DNA of 61,516 bases. It comes from a bacterium. Lineage in GTDB: Bacteria; Cyanobacteriota; Vampirovibrionia; Gastranaerophilales; UBA9971. The stretch covers positions 1-61,516 of the forward strand of contig JBAWVS010000008.1 of assembly GCA_037147175.1 (NCBI GenBank), written 5' to 3'. Made by a program: the position numbers and the translations under genes. Each line of letters opens with the position of its first letter. The first letter of the stretch is position 1. The notes beneath the pieces were generated by a model, which was given only the letters and a program-made list of their open reading frames with translations, had not been told where the DNA came from and did not search any database. Shown here piece by piece: positions 33,810 to 43,547 of the stretch.

Positions 33810-36284
33810 TTGAATCAGCCTAATAAATATGCTCAGGTAATAGTTGACATCCAAAGCCTTGATACGAAGACTTTTAGCTATCTTATACCGGAAGAATTAC
33901 AGGATATAATAAAAATCGGTCTGCCTGTACTTGTGCCTTTCGGGAATCAGGGAGTGGTTAACGCTTTTGTTGTCGGCTTTAGCAATTATTTACCTGCCGA
34001 AATAAAAGCAAAATATATTTACGAAATACTAGATACCGAGCCGTTTTTTGATCTTGATTATCTGCAATTTGCAGAATGGGTGGCTAATTATTACTGCTGC
34101 AACTTGCAAAATGTTTTAGAAACAGCAATTCCATCAAACTTTCTTTCAAAATCAAAAAGAATTGTCTCCTTGATAAACTATTCAGACGAATTTTCGGGAA
34201 TTAAAATCAACGCCAATCAGGAAAAAATTATTTCCGTTCTTAAGGAAAGACAAGAAAAATCAGTAATAAGTGTCTTTAGCCTGCAAAGAAAGACAAAAAT
34301 CTCTTCTGCAGCCTTTTATGAGAGTTTAAGAAAACTAAGAACGGCTAATATTATAGAAATTAATACTCTGATTGAGGCAAAATCATCAAAACCAAAGCTG
34401 GAAAAATTTGTAAGGTTATCAAAGAAATATTTTGAGAACAAAACCGAAAATTTAACACCAAAACAATTAAATATTCTGCAAAAACTTGAAATTTTAGGCG
34501 GAGAAAGCAAGCTGAGCGAGTTTTTGAAAGAAGCTAAAACTACGTCTCCAACAGTAAAAAAAATATCCGAGACCGGAAAAATCGAAATTTTTCATAAAGA
34601 AATCTATCGAAACCCTCTAAAAATATTTGAAAATCAGGATAAAGATGAATTTTTGACGTTAAACGACTCTCAGAAAGAAGCTTTATACAAAATTACCGAG
34701 TCTATGGAATCCAATAATGCTGAACCACTACTGCTTTACGGAATCACAGGATCAGGAAAAACAGAAGTATACTTGCATGCTGCAAAAGCTGCTCTTGAAA
34801 AAGGCAAAAATGTTATAATTCTCGCACCTGAAATTCTCCTCGCTTCCCAGCTTGCAAAGAGAATTTCTGCAAGGTTTGGTGTAGAAAAAGTAGCACTCTG
34901 GCATAGCAATATTTCGGAAGGCGAAAGATTTGATGTGTGGGAAAAAATAAGAAGCGGAGAAGTAAAAATTGTAGTCGGCGCAAGGTCAGCAATCTTTGCA
35001 CCAGTCAAAAATCTCGGACTTATAGTGATTGATGAGGAACATGAATCAAGTTATAAGCAGACCTCTCCAACACCTAGATACAATGCGAAAGCCCTTGCCT
35101 TTGAAAGAGCGAGAAGAACAGGTTCTGCATTGGTATTGGGCAGTGCAACTCCTGATGTTGTAACCTATTATAGAGCCAAAAATACAGAAAGAATAATGCA
35201 TTTGCCGGAAAGATTCGGCAGAGGAGAGCTGGCATGTGTTTCTGTTATTGATATGAGGGAAGAGTACAACACAGGAAATAAAAGCATTTTTTCAAGAGTA
35301 TTGAAGCATAACCTAAAAAGAAACCTTGAAAAAGGCAAACAATCAATACTTCTCATAAATAGACGCGGGTTTTCTACTTATGGACAGTGCGCTAACTGTG
35401 GATTTGTAGCGGAATGCGAAAGCTGTTCAATACCTTTGATACTTCATAAAACTACAAATAAGCTCAGATGCCATTATTGCAACTTTGAAAAAAATGTTTT
35501 GAATACTTGTCCCGAATGCGGAAGCGGTGCGATAAAATATTCCGGACTTGGAACACAACGGGTAGAGGAATTATTCAACAAAGAATTCCCTCAAGCAAGA
35601 GCTGCCAGAATAGACAGCGACATTATGTCTAAGAAAAACGCTCATATCGAAATCCTTGAAGCTTTTACTCATGGAGAAATCGATGTGCTTATAGGCACTC
35701 AGATGATTGCAAAAGGACTTGACATAGCAAACGTAACTCTTGTAGGGGTTTTATCTGCTGATTCTTTATTCAACATGCCGGATTTTAGGGCAGGAGAAAG
35801 AGGATTTCAACTTCTTACTCAAGTTGCGGGAAGAGCAGGCAGGGGGGATTTCAAAGGGAAAGTTTATTTCCAGACTTATTCGCCGGAATATTTTGCGATA
35901 CAGCACGCTAAAGAGCAGGATTTTGTGAGTTTTTACAACTATGAGATGCAGGGAAGAAATGAACTTTCCTATCCGCCTTTCAGTTATTTAATCAGGCTTA
36001 TTATTAGTTCCGCAAACGAAATAAAAGCACGAAAAATCTCCGAAGAAGTTGCATATAAGCTTAAGGTTCTGACAGAATCAAGGGGGATAGATGAGAGACT
36101 GGAAGTCCTAGGGCCTTCTGCCTGTATTATTTCCAAAATCAAGGATGAATACAGATTTCATATAATTATTAAAAACACAATGGGTGATAATGGGCATTTT
36201 ATGATAACAAATTATTTAAAAACCCTTAATATTCCTTCCGAAGTGAAGTTTTTAATCGATGTCGACCCATCGGATATGATTTAG
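33810..36284 (+). CDS. priA: Primosomal protein N' (replication restart helicase PriA)
   Basis: About 824 residues. An N-terminal DNA-binding domain (VIVDIQSLDTKTFSYLIPEE), Walker A LLYGITGSGKTEVYLHAAK, DEEH in LIVIDEEHESSYKQTSPTP, and the zinc region with CANCGFVAECESC, CHYC and CPECGSG. Motif VI is in LLTQVAGRAGRG. PriA restarts stalled forks. No ATG is available; TTG codons in frame lie at 33780, 33801 and 33810, and I choose 33810, just past the PC4-like stop. Confidence 0.94.
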   Translation: MNQPNKYAQVIVDIQSLDTKTFSYLIPEELQDIIKIGLPVLVPFGNQGVVNAFVVGFSNYLPAEIKAKYIYEILDTEPFFDLDYLQFAEWVANYYCCNLQNVLETAIPSNFLSKSKRIVSLINYSDEFSGIKINANQEKIISVLKERQEKSVISVFSLQRKTKISSAAFYESLRKLRTANIIEINTLIEAKSSKPKLEKFVRLSKKYFENKTENLTPKQLNILQKLEILGGESKLSEFLKEAKTTSPTVKKISETGKIEIFHKEIYRNPLKIFENQDKDEFLTLNDSQKEALYKITESMESNNAEPLLLYGITGSGKTEVYLHAAKAALEKGKNVIILAPEILLASQLAKRISARFGVEKVALWHSNISEGERFDVWEKIRSGEVKIVVGARSAIFAPVKNLGLIVIDEEHESSYKQTSPTPRYNAKALAFERARRTGSALVLGSATPDVVTYYRAKNTERIMHLPERFGRGELACVSVIDMREEYNTGNKSIFSRVLKHNLKRNLEKGKQSILLINRRGFSTYGQCANCGFVAECESCSIPLILHKTTNKLRCHYCNFEKNVLNTCPECGSGAIKYSGLGTQRVEELFNKEFPQARAARIDSDIMSKKNAHIEILEAFTHGEIDVLIGTQMIAKGLDIANVTLVGVLSADSLFNMPDFRAGERGFQLLTQVAGRAGRGDFKGKVYFQTYSPEYFAIQHAKEQDFVSFYNYEMQGRNELSYPPFSYLIRLIISSANEIKARKISEEVAYKLKVLTESRGIDERLEVLGPSACIISKIKDEYRFHIIIKNTMGDNGHFMITNYLKTLNIPSEVKFLIDVDPSDMI

Positions 36285-36406
36285 GGACTATGTTTAAAAT
36301 AAGATTAGACGCTGAATTCAATAGTTTTATCTTTCGGAATTTATTAAAATATAAAATTCAATAATGCTCATGCTAAAATAATAAAAAAACAAATGAGGAC
36401 AGGTAC

Positions 36407-37945
36407 ATGAATAAAAGAACAGTTTTATTAACAATATTAGACGGGTGGGGAATAGGATCGCAATGCCCTACAAACGCAATTGCTGCAGCTAATGATAAAA
36501 ATTATCAGGCTTTAGTAGCACAATATCCGCATACAAAACTTTTTGCCCATGGCGAATATGTCGGACTTCCTGAAGGACAAATGGGAAATTCAGAAGTAGG
36601 ACACTTGAATCTCGGTGCAGGAAGAATTGTTTATCAGGATTTAACCAGAATAAATAAATCCGTAAAAGACGGTGATTTTTTCGAAAAACCCGAATTTTTA
36701 AACGCTATAGAACATGTTAAAAAAAATAATTCCGCCCTTCATCTTATGGGACTTGTCAGTGACGGTGGCGTTCACAGCTCTATGGGACATCTTTTTGCTC
36801 TGATTGAACTTGCAAAAAAACATAACCTTGAAAAAGTTTACGTTCATGCTTTTCTAGACGGACGCGACACACCTCCAAAAAGCGCTTACACTTATCTTGC
36901 ACGGGTAGAAGAAAAACTCGGGCAGGAAAATCTTCCGCGCATTGCTACTATTAGCGGAAGATATTATGCAATGGACAGGGATCAAAGATGGGAAAGAGTA
37001 GAAAAAGCTTATAATTGCCTGATTTTAGGTGAAGGAAATAGTGCGGCAAATTCTGCTGAAGCAATTCAGGCTTCTTACGACAACGATCTTTCCGATGAAT
37101 TTGTATTGCCTACCATTACAGGTAGTGAAGATTCCAGACTTAAAGACAACGATTCGATAATTTTCTTTAACTACAGACCCGATAGAGCAAGAGAAATCAC
37201 AAGAGCCATAAACATGCCTGAGAACGATTTTTCGGGATTTGACAGAAAAAAAGTTATTAAAAATATTTATTATGTCTGCATGGCTCAATATGATGAAACT
37301 TTTGGACTTCCGGTAGCCTTTCCTCCTCAAAGTATGAAGGGACTTCTGGCAGATGTTCTGGAAGAACACGGAATTAAACAGTTTAGAACTGCTGAAACAG
37401 AAAAATATGCCCACGTAACTTTTTTCTTTAACGGTGGAAAAGAAAAAGCTTATGCTACTGAAACAAGAGTTCTTGTTCCTTCTCCTAAAGTTGCAACTTA
37501 TGACTTGCAGCCTGAAATGAGCGCTTCAAAAGTTGCAGATGAAGTTGTAAAAGCTCTTAATTCAGGAGAATACCGGTTCATTATGGTAAATTTCGCAAAT
37601 CCCGATATGGTAGGTCATACAGGCATACTTGATGCAGCAATAAAAGCTATAGAAGCTATTGACGGCTGCTTGAAAAAAATAGTTGATACGGTTAAAGAGA
37701 CAGGTGTTGTTATGGTTGTTACCGCCGATCATGGAAATGCAGAATGCATGGAAGATGAGAAAACTCATAAGCCTTTTACCGCTCATACAAATAATCCTGT
37801 TCCTTTTATAATAATTAATGATCCTGACAAAATAGAACTTAAAGAAAGCGGAACCCTTGCTGATGTAGCTCCGACTATTCTTGATATTCTCGGAATAGAT
37901 AAATCGCCTGAAATGACCGGAGAATCTTTAATCAAAAAGAGTTGA
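36407..37945 (+). CDS. gpmI: 2,3-bisphosphoglycerate-independent phosphoglycerate mutase
   Basis: 512 residues, the normal length. Metal site LLTILDGWGIG, phospho-acceptor Ser in GNSEVGHLNLGAGRIVYQD, VSDGGVHSSMGHLFAL, VHAFLDGRDTPP, and the C-terminal TADHGNAECMED with FTAHTNNPVPF. It is glycolytic and Mn-dependent. GAGGACAG lies before the ATG. Confidence 0.96.
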   Translation: MNKRTVLLTILDGWGIGSQCPTNAIAAANDKNYQALVAQYPHTKLFAHGEYVGLPEGQMGNSEVGHLNLGAGRIVYQDLTRINKSVKDGDFFEKPEFLNAIEHVKKNNSALHLMGLVSDGGVHSSMGHLFALIELAKKHNLEKVYVHAFLDGRDTPPKSAYTYLARVEEKLGQENLPRIATISGRYYAMDRDQRWERVEKAYNCLILGEGNSAANSAEAIQASYDNDLSDEFVLPTITGSEDSRLKDNDSIIFFNYRPDRAREITRAINMPENDFSGFDRKKVIKNIYYVCMAQYDETFGLPVAFPPQSMKGLLADVLEEHGIKQFRTAETEKYAHVTFFFNGGKEKAYATETRVLVPSPKVATYDLQPEMSASKVADEVVKALNSGEYRFIMVNFANPDMVGHTGILDAAIKAIEAIDGCLKKIVDTVKETGVVMVVTADHGNAECMEDEKTHKPFTAHTNNPVPFIIINDPDKIELKESGTLADVAPTILDILGIDKSPEMTGESLIKKS

Positions 37946-37976
37946 TTCTTGAGTAAACTCAATATTTTTGTTTTTT
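37939..37976 (+). terminator. Weak intrinsic terminator after gpmI
   Basis: A short TTGAG/CTCAA hairpin with loop TAAA, followed by TATTTTTGTTTTTTT. The stem is short, so termination is plausible but unproven. Confidence 0.4.
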
Positions 37977-38454
37977 TATTTGTAAACAATATTTAATGAA
38001 TTAAAATATGTTAATATATTATGCCTATGTATATAGTAAATGTATCAATTTGCACGTTAATAAGAAATTCAAATAAAATTTTTAAGATTATTCTTTAATT
38101 TGAAAGGCTGAATATGACTTTATCTCTTGATAGTTTTATTAAGATAGAAGATTTTCTTAGAAAAAGTAGTGGCAATAGAAGTTATAAAAGCTTTAAAAGC
38201 GAGTGCTAAAGATTTTATTGCAAAACCCTGTACAAATCAAAGGGTTTTAAGTACAGTTAAAAGATTTTTATTAAAAAGAAAGATTAGAGCTTAAAAAAGA
38301 ATGATTTAATGTTAAACAAATGTATAAATCATTAAAGAGATTCAATATTTTTATATAAAATGATATACTTTATAGTATATTATAATGCTTTTTGTTGAAA
38401 AAAAATAAATTATTGATAATATTTTCAAATTAATTTAATTAATAAGGATTTAAA
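37977..38454. other. Intergenic with response-regulator debris
   Basis: About 480 bases of very AT-rich DNA. A 31-codon frame at 38114 (MTLSLDSFIKIEDFL, GAAAGG site upstream) and the shifted receiver-domain remnant at 38148-38294 overlap, as expected of a decayed gene. The rest holds the promoter of the downstream hydrogenase-like gene. Confidence 0.5.
38148..38294 (+). pseudogene. Remnant of a CheY-like receiver domain
   Basis: After an in-frame TAG the frame reads KVVAIEVIKALKASAKDFIA, then KPCTNQRVLSTVKRFLLKRK, ending at TAA. This matches the end of receiver domains (the AIKAGAKDFIVKPF..ERVLEAIKK pattern, including the conserved Lys-Pro). The front with the Asp acceptor is missing. It lies 160 bases before a gene with a chemoreceptor signalling domain. 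Confidence 0.6.
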
Positions 38455-40380
38455 ATGAAAGAAATTGTTTTTACAAAAGAAGAGAATTGTGTCGGCTGTA
38501 ACAAGTGCATATCTGTTTGTCCTGCAATATACGCCAATCAGGCCTATTTGAAAGATGGTCAAAACAAAATAAAAGTTGATAATAATCTTTGTATTCATTG
38601 CGGACATTGCTTAGAAGTTTGTGATCATGATGCGCGTGATTACAACGATGACACAGAGCGATTTTTCAATGATCTCAAAAAAGGTGCGAAATTATCCATA
38701 GTAGCTGCACCTGCTAACAGATTTAATTTTGATAATTACAGAAAATTATTCGGCTTCTTTAAGTCAGCAGGCGTTAATCTTATCTATGATGTTTCTTTTG
38801 GTGCTGATATAACAACATGGGCATACTTAAAAGCAGTAAGGGAAAACAATATTGATTCTGTAATAGCCCAACCATGTCCTGCTATAGTTAATTATATTGA
38901 AAAATACAAACCTTCACTTCTGGCGAAACTTGCTCCGATCCACAGTCCTACGCTATGTACTGCTGTATATATTAAAAAATATGATAATATTTCCGACAAA
39001 ATTGCTTTCCTTTCACCATGTTTAGGAAAAATTGATGAATTTGTCGATCCTAATACCAATGACTACGTATCATATAACATTACTTACAAAAAAATTAAAG
39101 AATATATTAAAGCAAACAGAATTAATTTAAATTCTTACGAAGAAATTGATTTTGATGACATCGGCTGCGGACTCGGTTTAACTTTTTCAAGACCCGGCGG
39201 TTTAAGAGAAAACGTTGAATATCATGTTCCCGGAGCCTGGGTAAGACAAGTAGAAGGCGAACACGCTTATTCTTATCTGGAAAGTTATGACCAGAGAGTG
39301 AAAAAGAAAGAAAATTTACCTTTGCTTATAGATATTTTGAACTGCACTTACGGTTGCAACCTTGGAACAGGCACAGGCAAAGATGTTCATATTGACGATA
39401 TTGACTTCAAAATGAATCCTCTAAAACAAGAACATCTTGATAAAAATATTTCAAAAAATATGTTTAAAAAATCCTATAAACTTTTTGATTATTTTGATAA
39501 AAATCTTAAACTTGGCGATTTTGTCAGAAAATATACTGATAAGTCAGGGATGACAAAAATCAAAGAGCCTACAGAAAAAGATTTGGATATTATATTTAAT
39601 CAGCTGCTTAAAAAAACAAAAGATTCCAGAAATGTAAATTGTTCTGCCTGCGGTTACGGTAGCTGCAATAATATGGCAAAATCAGTACATAATGCATCTA
39701 ATCACAAAGAAAATTGCATGTATTATAACCATGAATTCAATCTTGAATTGCTAAGAAAACAAGATGAAAGTATGGAAGAAATTTTGCAGGTTCAAAATAA
39801 AGTTCAAGAAACAGAAAAAGACAAATTAGAAACAATGTCCTTTCTAAGACAAAGAATCGGTAATATCACTGAATCCATTCTGGAAATTACAGCAGGCAGT
39901 GAAGAAAATGCAAAACTGGTAGAAAGCATTAATACAGAAGTAAATACAATACTTAAAGTTGCTGAATCGCTAAGAATAAGCATAAGTGGCGTTGATGAAA
40001 AGATTGGAGAATTCTCACATGCTTCCAAAGAAATTGTTGATGTGGCGGAAAAAACCAATTTACTTTCGCTTAATGCGGCTATAGAAGCTGCCAGAGCCGG
40101 TGAACATGGAAAAGGTTTTGCTATTGTTGCTGAAGAAGTCAGAAAGCTTGCTGACAAATCCAAAACAGTTGCAACTTCAACAAAAAGCAGTGAAGCTGAT
40201 ATTGTAAAAAATATTGAAAAAATAACTCGAGTTGCAGATGAACTTGAGGCAAAAATGACATCTTCAAGCTCAAATATTGAACAAATGGCCGCAACTATCG
40301 AAGAAATTACTGCAAAATGCAACGAATTATCCTCTGATACAGAAATCCTTAGAGAAAATATGGATAAATACACAAAATAA
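38455..40380 (+). CDS. FeFe-hydrogenase-like domain fused to a chemoreceptor signalling domain
   Basis: 641 residues, soluble. Order: 2[4Fe-4S] ferredoxin domain ([12 protein letters not shown] at 12-23; [11 protein letters not shown] at 46-56); FeFe-hydrogenase large-subunit domain (~78-305); an extra Fe-S motif (CSACGYGSC plus Cys421); a coiled coil; and a methyl-accepting chemotaxis signalling domain (~455-641) with the hairpin tip [20 protein letters not shown] and [17 protein letters not shown]. All four H-cluster cubane ligands appear present (Cys141 in QPCPAIV, Cys189 in LSPCLGK, Cys297 and Cys301 in NCTYGCNLG). The Cys that relays protons in catalytic enzymes (TSCCP) is replaced by Pro140. 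This suits a redox or H2 sensor rather than a catalyst. No transmembrane segment is present. Confidence 0.85.
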   Translation: MKEIVFTKEENCVGCNKCISVCPAIYANQAYLKDGQNKIKVDNNLCIHCGHCLEVCDHDARDYNDDTERFFNDLKKGAKLSIVAAPANRFNFDNYRKLFGFFKSAGVNLIYDVSFGADITTWAYLKAVRENNIDSVIAQPCPAIVNYIEKYKPSLLAKLAPIHSPTLCTAVYIKKYDNISDKIAFLSPCLGKIDEFVDPNTNDYVSYNITYKKIKEYIKANRINLNSYEEIDFDDIGCGLGLTFSRPGGLRENVEYHVPGAWVRQVEGEHAYSYLESYDQRVKKKENLPLLIDILNCTYGCNLGTGTGKDVHIDDIDFKMNPLKQEHLDKNISKNMFKKSYKLFDYFDKNLKLGDFVRKYTDKSGMTKIKEPTEKDLDIIFNQLLKKTKDSRNVNCSACGYGSCNNMAKSVHNASNHKENCMYYNHEFNLELLRKQDESMEEILQVQNKVQETEKDKLETMSFLRQRIGNITESILEITAGSEENAKLVESINTEVNTILKVAESLRISISGVDEKIGEFSHASKEIVDVAEKTNLLSLNAAIEAARAGEHGKGFAIVAEEVRKLADKSKTVATSTKSSEADIVKNIEKITRVADELEAKMTSSSSNIEQMAATIEEITAKCNELSSDTEILRENMDKYTK

Positions 40381-40430
40381 ATTAATCGGGTCTTGTTATA
40401 AAGACTGATATTAGTATTGCGATTAAAAAT

Positions 40431-40465
40431 AAAACCTACTTGTTTAACAAGTAGGTTTTATTTTT
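40431..40465. terminator. Bidirectional intrinsic terminator
   Basis: A 12-base perfect stem (AAAACCTACTTG / CAAGTAGGTTTT) with a 5-base loop and T/A runs on both sides, between the hydrogenase-like gene and the convergent M16 peptidase gene. Confidence 0.88.
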
Positions 40466-40479
40466 AACAAGACAAATTC

Positions 40480-41736
40480 TTAATAATTCAGATATTTTTG
40501 CGGTGCCAGAATAGAAATCACCGAATTTTTTGAAAAATACTTATTAGCTGCTTCCTGAATTTGCTGTGATGTTATTTTTTTAACTTTTTCTGCTATTGCA
40601 TCATCAAACTCAGAGCCAAGTCCCATTGCTTCATAAAATCCAAGATAATAAGATTGCTGTGAATTTGTTTCATGGAAAAACGCACGTTTTCCGAGGTAAT
40701 TATTTTTTGCATCAGCAAGTTCTTTTTCTGAAACAAGTTCATCTTTAAGTTTTTTTACTTCTATTTCAAATCCTTCAAGGCAGACTTTTATATTTTTAGG
40801 GGCAGTTCCAATGTAAATTGTAAAAAGTCCTGATTCCTTCATAGGTTCATAACTGCTTCTTACTGTATAAGCAAGCCCTTTTTTGTCTCTAAGTTCAACA
40901 AAAAGCCTTGAACTTAATCCACTTGCACCTAAAATTGTATTCAAAAGAACCATTACAGGATAATCTTCTTCTGTTATACTCGGAGCAAGCCACCCTTGAA
41001 TGATTTGAGCCTGTGCAGCATCTTCTTTTATTATCGTTACCGTTTTATTTTCTTTTATTTCGCTTATATTCTTATTATTAGCTGACTGCTCGCTGTTCAA
41101 AGCAGGATTATTTTTAATATTTCCAAATTTATTGCCTAAAGCTTTAATTATCCCTTCATGTTCTACGTCTCCAACAACAGAAATAACTATTTGAGAAGGA
41201 TTAAAAGAATTTTTAATATAAAATTCTTTTATTGAATCGATATTTATCTTATTTAGATCCTCAAGAATTTTTGTATGGCTGTATCCATAAGGATGTTCAG
41301 GATAAATATTTTTAATGAGATTATCAATTGCCTGTGTTTTTGGAGAATCAAGATCAAGCTTTATTTCTCCTTCAAGCTTTTGGGCCTCTTTATCAAGATT
41401 TGCAAATGTTGAATATTTGAGAATATCTTCAAAAATATCAAGCACTTCATCAAAATCTTCGTTCAAGAAAAGAGCTTTTGCCCTTAAATAATCCTGTTTC
41501 GCCTCTATACTAATTTCTATAGCATTTGAGTCAAGCTCATTGGCTAGATCTTCGGCACTTTTTGTATCTGTTCCCTGAAGAAGAAGTCTACTGGTAAGAT
41601 TTGCTGTTCCCGCAAAATCTTCATATTTTGTACCGGAAGTCATAAATAAATTAAGTGAAATTCGCGGAGTATTAGAATTTTTTCTGGTTATTACTTTTAT
41701 TTCGTTTGATAATTTGTCTATATTAAAAGCGGTCAT
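40480..41736 (-). CDS. M16-family peptidase-like protein, inactive-type partner
   Basis: 418 residues with the M16 fold (RISLNLFMTSGTKYEDFAGT, VISVVGDVEHEGIIKALG, LGASGLSSRLFVELRDKKGL). It lacks HxxEH; the corresponding region reads LTSRLLLQGT. In paired bacterial M16 proteins one subunit carries zinc and the other an R/Y substrate-binding pair (here likely SSRLF...LAYTVRSSY). It lies 2 bases after the active-type gene, so they probably form a heterodimer. The ATG is at 41736. Confidence 0.88.
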   Translation of the reverse strand: MTAFNIDKLSNEIKVITRKNSNTPRISLNLFMTSGTKYEDFAGTANLTSRLLLQGTDTKSAEDLANELDSNAIEISIEAKQDYLRAKALFLNEDFDEVLDIFEDILKYSTFANLDKEAQKLEGEIKLDLDSPKTQAIDNLIKNIYPEHPYGYSHTKILEDLNKINIDSIKEFYIKNSFNPSQIVISVVGDVEHEGIIKALGNKFGNIKNNPALNSEQSANNKNISEIKENKTVTIIKEDAAQAQIIQGWLAPSITEEDYPVMVLLNTILGASGLSSRLFVELRDKKGLAYTVRSSYEPMKESGLFTIYIGTAPKNIKVCLEGFEIEVKKLKDELVSEKELADAKNNYLGKRAFFHETNSQQSYYLGFYEAMGLGSEFDDAIAEKVKKITSQQIQEAANKYFSKNSVISILAPQKYLNY

Positions 41737-41738
41737 TA

Positions 41739-43088
41739 TTATTCTCCCGGTACTAGTATGGAAATCGTGGATTTATTTGGACTCAGATATTTTTTCGCTG
41801 TTTTTTGAACAAACTCCGTATTCAATGTATCAAGAGTTTTTAAGTAATCAACATGGCATGAAATATCTTGGCATACCGTTAAACAGTGCCCTATAGCTTC
41901 TCCAATTTCTGAAACTGTTTCTGCTTCTTCTGCAAAACCCACTTTAAGTTTCTTTTTCGCCTTCTCAAATTCTTTTTCGGAAATCGGCTGATCAATAATT
42001 TTTCTCAATTCGGCTTTTAAAAGTTCGAGCGCTTTATCTTTTTTATCCGGCATAAAATTTGCCTGAAGAAGAAAAACATTTCCTTCTTTAAATTCATATT
42101 GCGTTGCACTTACGACATTAAAAATCTGATCTTTTTGTTTTTCAATGAGGTTTTGGTATAGTCTTGAGCTTTTTCCTTCACCGAGAACAATACTTAATAT
42201 ATCTGCGGAAATATTTTCAGCCAGATTAACCGGTTTTGGTCCGTGGAAACCCATTAAAAGAAACCCTGTATTTATATCTTTTTTTTGATTTTCTATAAGT
42301 TTTGATTTTGTTTGCTCAATTTCCTGCGCATATTCAGGTTTTTCTGCTGATTTTATTTCTCCAAAGGCGAAGTTTTTTCTTATCAAATCAAGTATTTCTT
42401 CTGGATCCAAATCTCCAACAGCAATGGTTATCATATTATCAGGAGTGTACCATTTTTTGTAATAATTCATGATAGTATCGCGCGGCACAGAAGCGATGAC
42501 TTCTGCCGTCCCAATTACATCTCTTTTGTATGGATGCACCTGATACATAAGTTCATTCATTGCATCATAAGTAGTTGTCCAGTGATTATCGTCCCTCATT
42601 CGAATTTCTTCAATGACGACATATCTTTCACGCTTTTCTTTCACATCTGAAGACTTAGGGTCAAAGGCAGGACCAATTTCTTCTTCAGGAATTATGGAAT
42701 TAATAAGCATATCAGCATGAAGTTCAATGGCTTCTTTTAAATAAACGCTATCTTCACCTTTTGGAAGAGTTACATAGTAAAATGTATAATCTTTCCAAGT
42801 AGCTGCGTTTACTATCGCGCCTTTTGCTTCAAGGATTCTGTCAAAATCTCCTGCCGGATGAGAAGGTGTGCCTTTGAACATCAGATGTTCAAGAAAATGA
42901 GAGATTCCTGTAATACTGTCATCTTCGTTTAGTGAACCTGTTTTAACCCAGGTACTTATATTAGCAAGGTCACCCTGCTTATTTGCAATTACTATTGTGT
43001 GCCCGTTTTCAAGCTTAAAAATTTCTACAGGTTTGTCTATAAAAGGAAATTTGACTGTTTCTTTGTTAACAACCTTTGATAATCCCAT
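41739..43088 (-). CDS. M16-family zinc metallopeptidase (active-type subunit)
   Basis: 449 residues. Zinc site HFLEHLMFKG (HxxEH), with the distal Glu in VVIEEIRMRDD; VNAATWKDYTFYYVTLPKGE and NMITIAVGDLDPEEIL are typical. There is no signal peptide, so it acts in the cytoplasm unless exported another way. These peptidases degrade peptides or process precursors. It is co-transcribed with the partner gene directly downstream. Confidence 0.92.
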   Translation of the reverse strand: MGLSKVVNKETVKFPFIDKPVEIFKLENGHTIVIANKQGDLANISTWVKTGSLNEDDSITGISHFLEHLMFKGTPSHPAGDFDRILEAKGAIVNAATWKDYTFYYVTLPKGEDSVYLKEAIELHADMLINSIIPEEEIGPAFDPKSSDVKEKRERYVVIEEIRMRDDNHWTTTYDAMNELMYQVHPYKRDVIGTAEVIASVPRDTIMNYYKKWYTPDNMITIAVGDLDPEEILDLIRKNFAFGEIKSAEKPEYAQEIEQTKSKLIENQKKDINTGFLLMGFHGPKPVNLAENISADILSIVLGEGKSSRLYQNLIEKQKDQIFNVVSATQYEFKEGNVFLLQANFMPDKKDKALELLKAELRKIIDQPISEKEFEKAKKKLKVGFAEEAETVSEIGEAIGHCLTVCQDISCHVDYLKTLDTLNTEFVQKTAKKYLSPNKSTISILVPGE

Positions 43089-43547
43089 AAATTATTCTCT
43101 TTCTCTCTATGTATATTTATTATATTTGTTTATTTTACCAGAAATAAGAGCTTTATAATAATTAACTTTATTACTTTACTAATAATAAATTATAAATTTT
43201 TTATTGTAACAAAGTGTTGCAATTTTATATAAAATTCAAGAAATGGCGCAATTTCTGCTTTGCAATTTTGTTTATATTAATAAGGAACATTTTAATTCAT
43301 TGGGAAGGATTTTATAGGGAAAAGTTCGAAAGGAGAATTAAGTTTTAAAATTGAGTAATTACGAGCCTGATTATTTTAATTAGCTTGTTATTACGGGCAT
43401 TTCAAGCCTGAACTGTTAAAAGATTTCGTAAAATTATGAAATTCTTCAGTTTGGTTTGTGGTGGCAATAAAAAATCATTTAATCTTTTAGGGAAATTAAA
43501 TTAAATGTCGATTTGGGATTTTTTTAAAGAAACGGGAGGAAAGTCAG
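43089..43547. other. Long leader/promoter region with short upstream frames
   Basis: About 460 bases. It contains the shared GCAATT-N19-TATATTAAT element (43248-43281) and a long leader to the ATG at 43548. Within the leader, two short frames abut: 43436-43504 (22 codons, MKFFSLVCGGNKK) and one from 43505 (MSIWDFFKETGGKSDD) that runs past the main start in another frame. Confidence 0.5.
43248..43281 (+). promoter_or_regulatory. Shared bipartite promoter-like motif, copy 1
   Basis: GCAATT, exactly 19 bases, then TATATTAAT, followed by AAGGAA. The same boxes with identical spacing occur in front of the YkuD-like gene and the helical-protein gene. GCAATT is unlike a sigma70 -35 box, and 19 bases is too long, pointing to an alternative sigma factor or an activator site. 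Confidence 0.6.

Noticed and set aside
39804-40373. 189-codon open frame on the minus strand
   Set aside because: It is antisense to the chemotaxis signalling domain, is Ser/Ala/Ile-biased as expected of a reverse reading of heptad-repeat helices, and has no ribosome-binding site.
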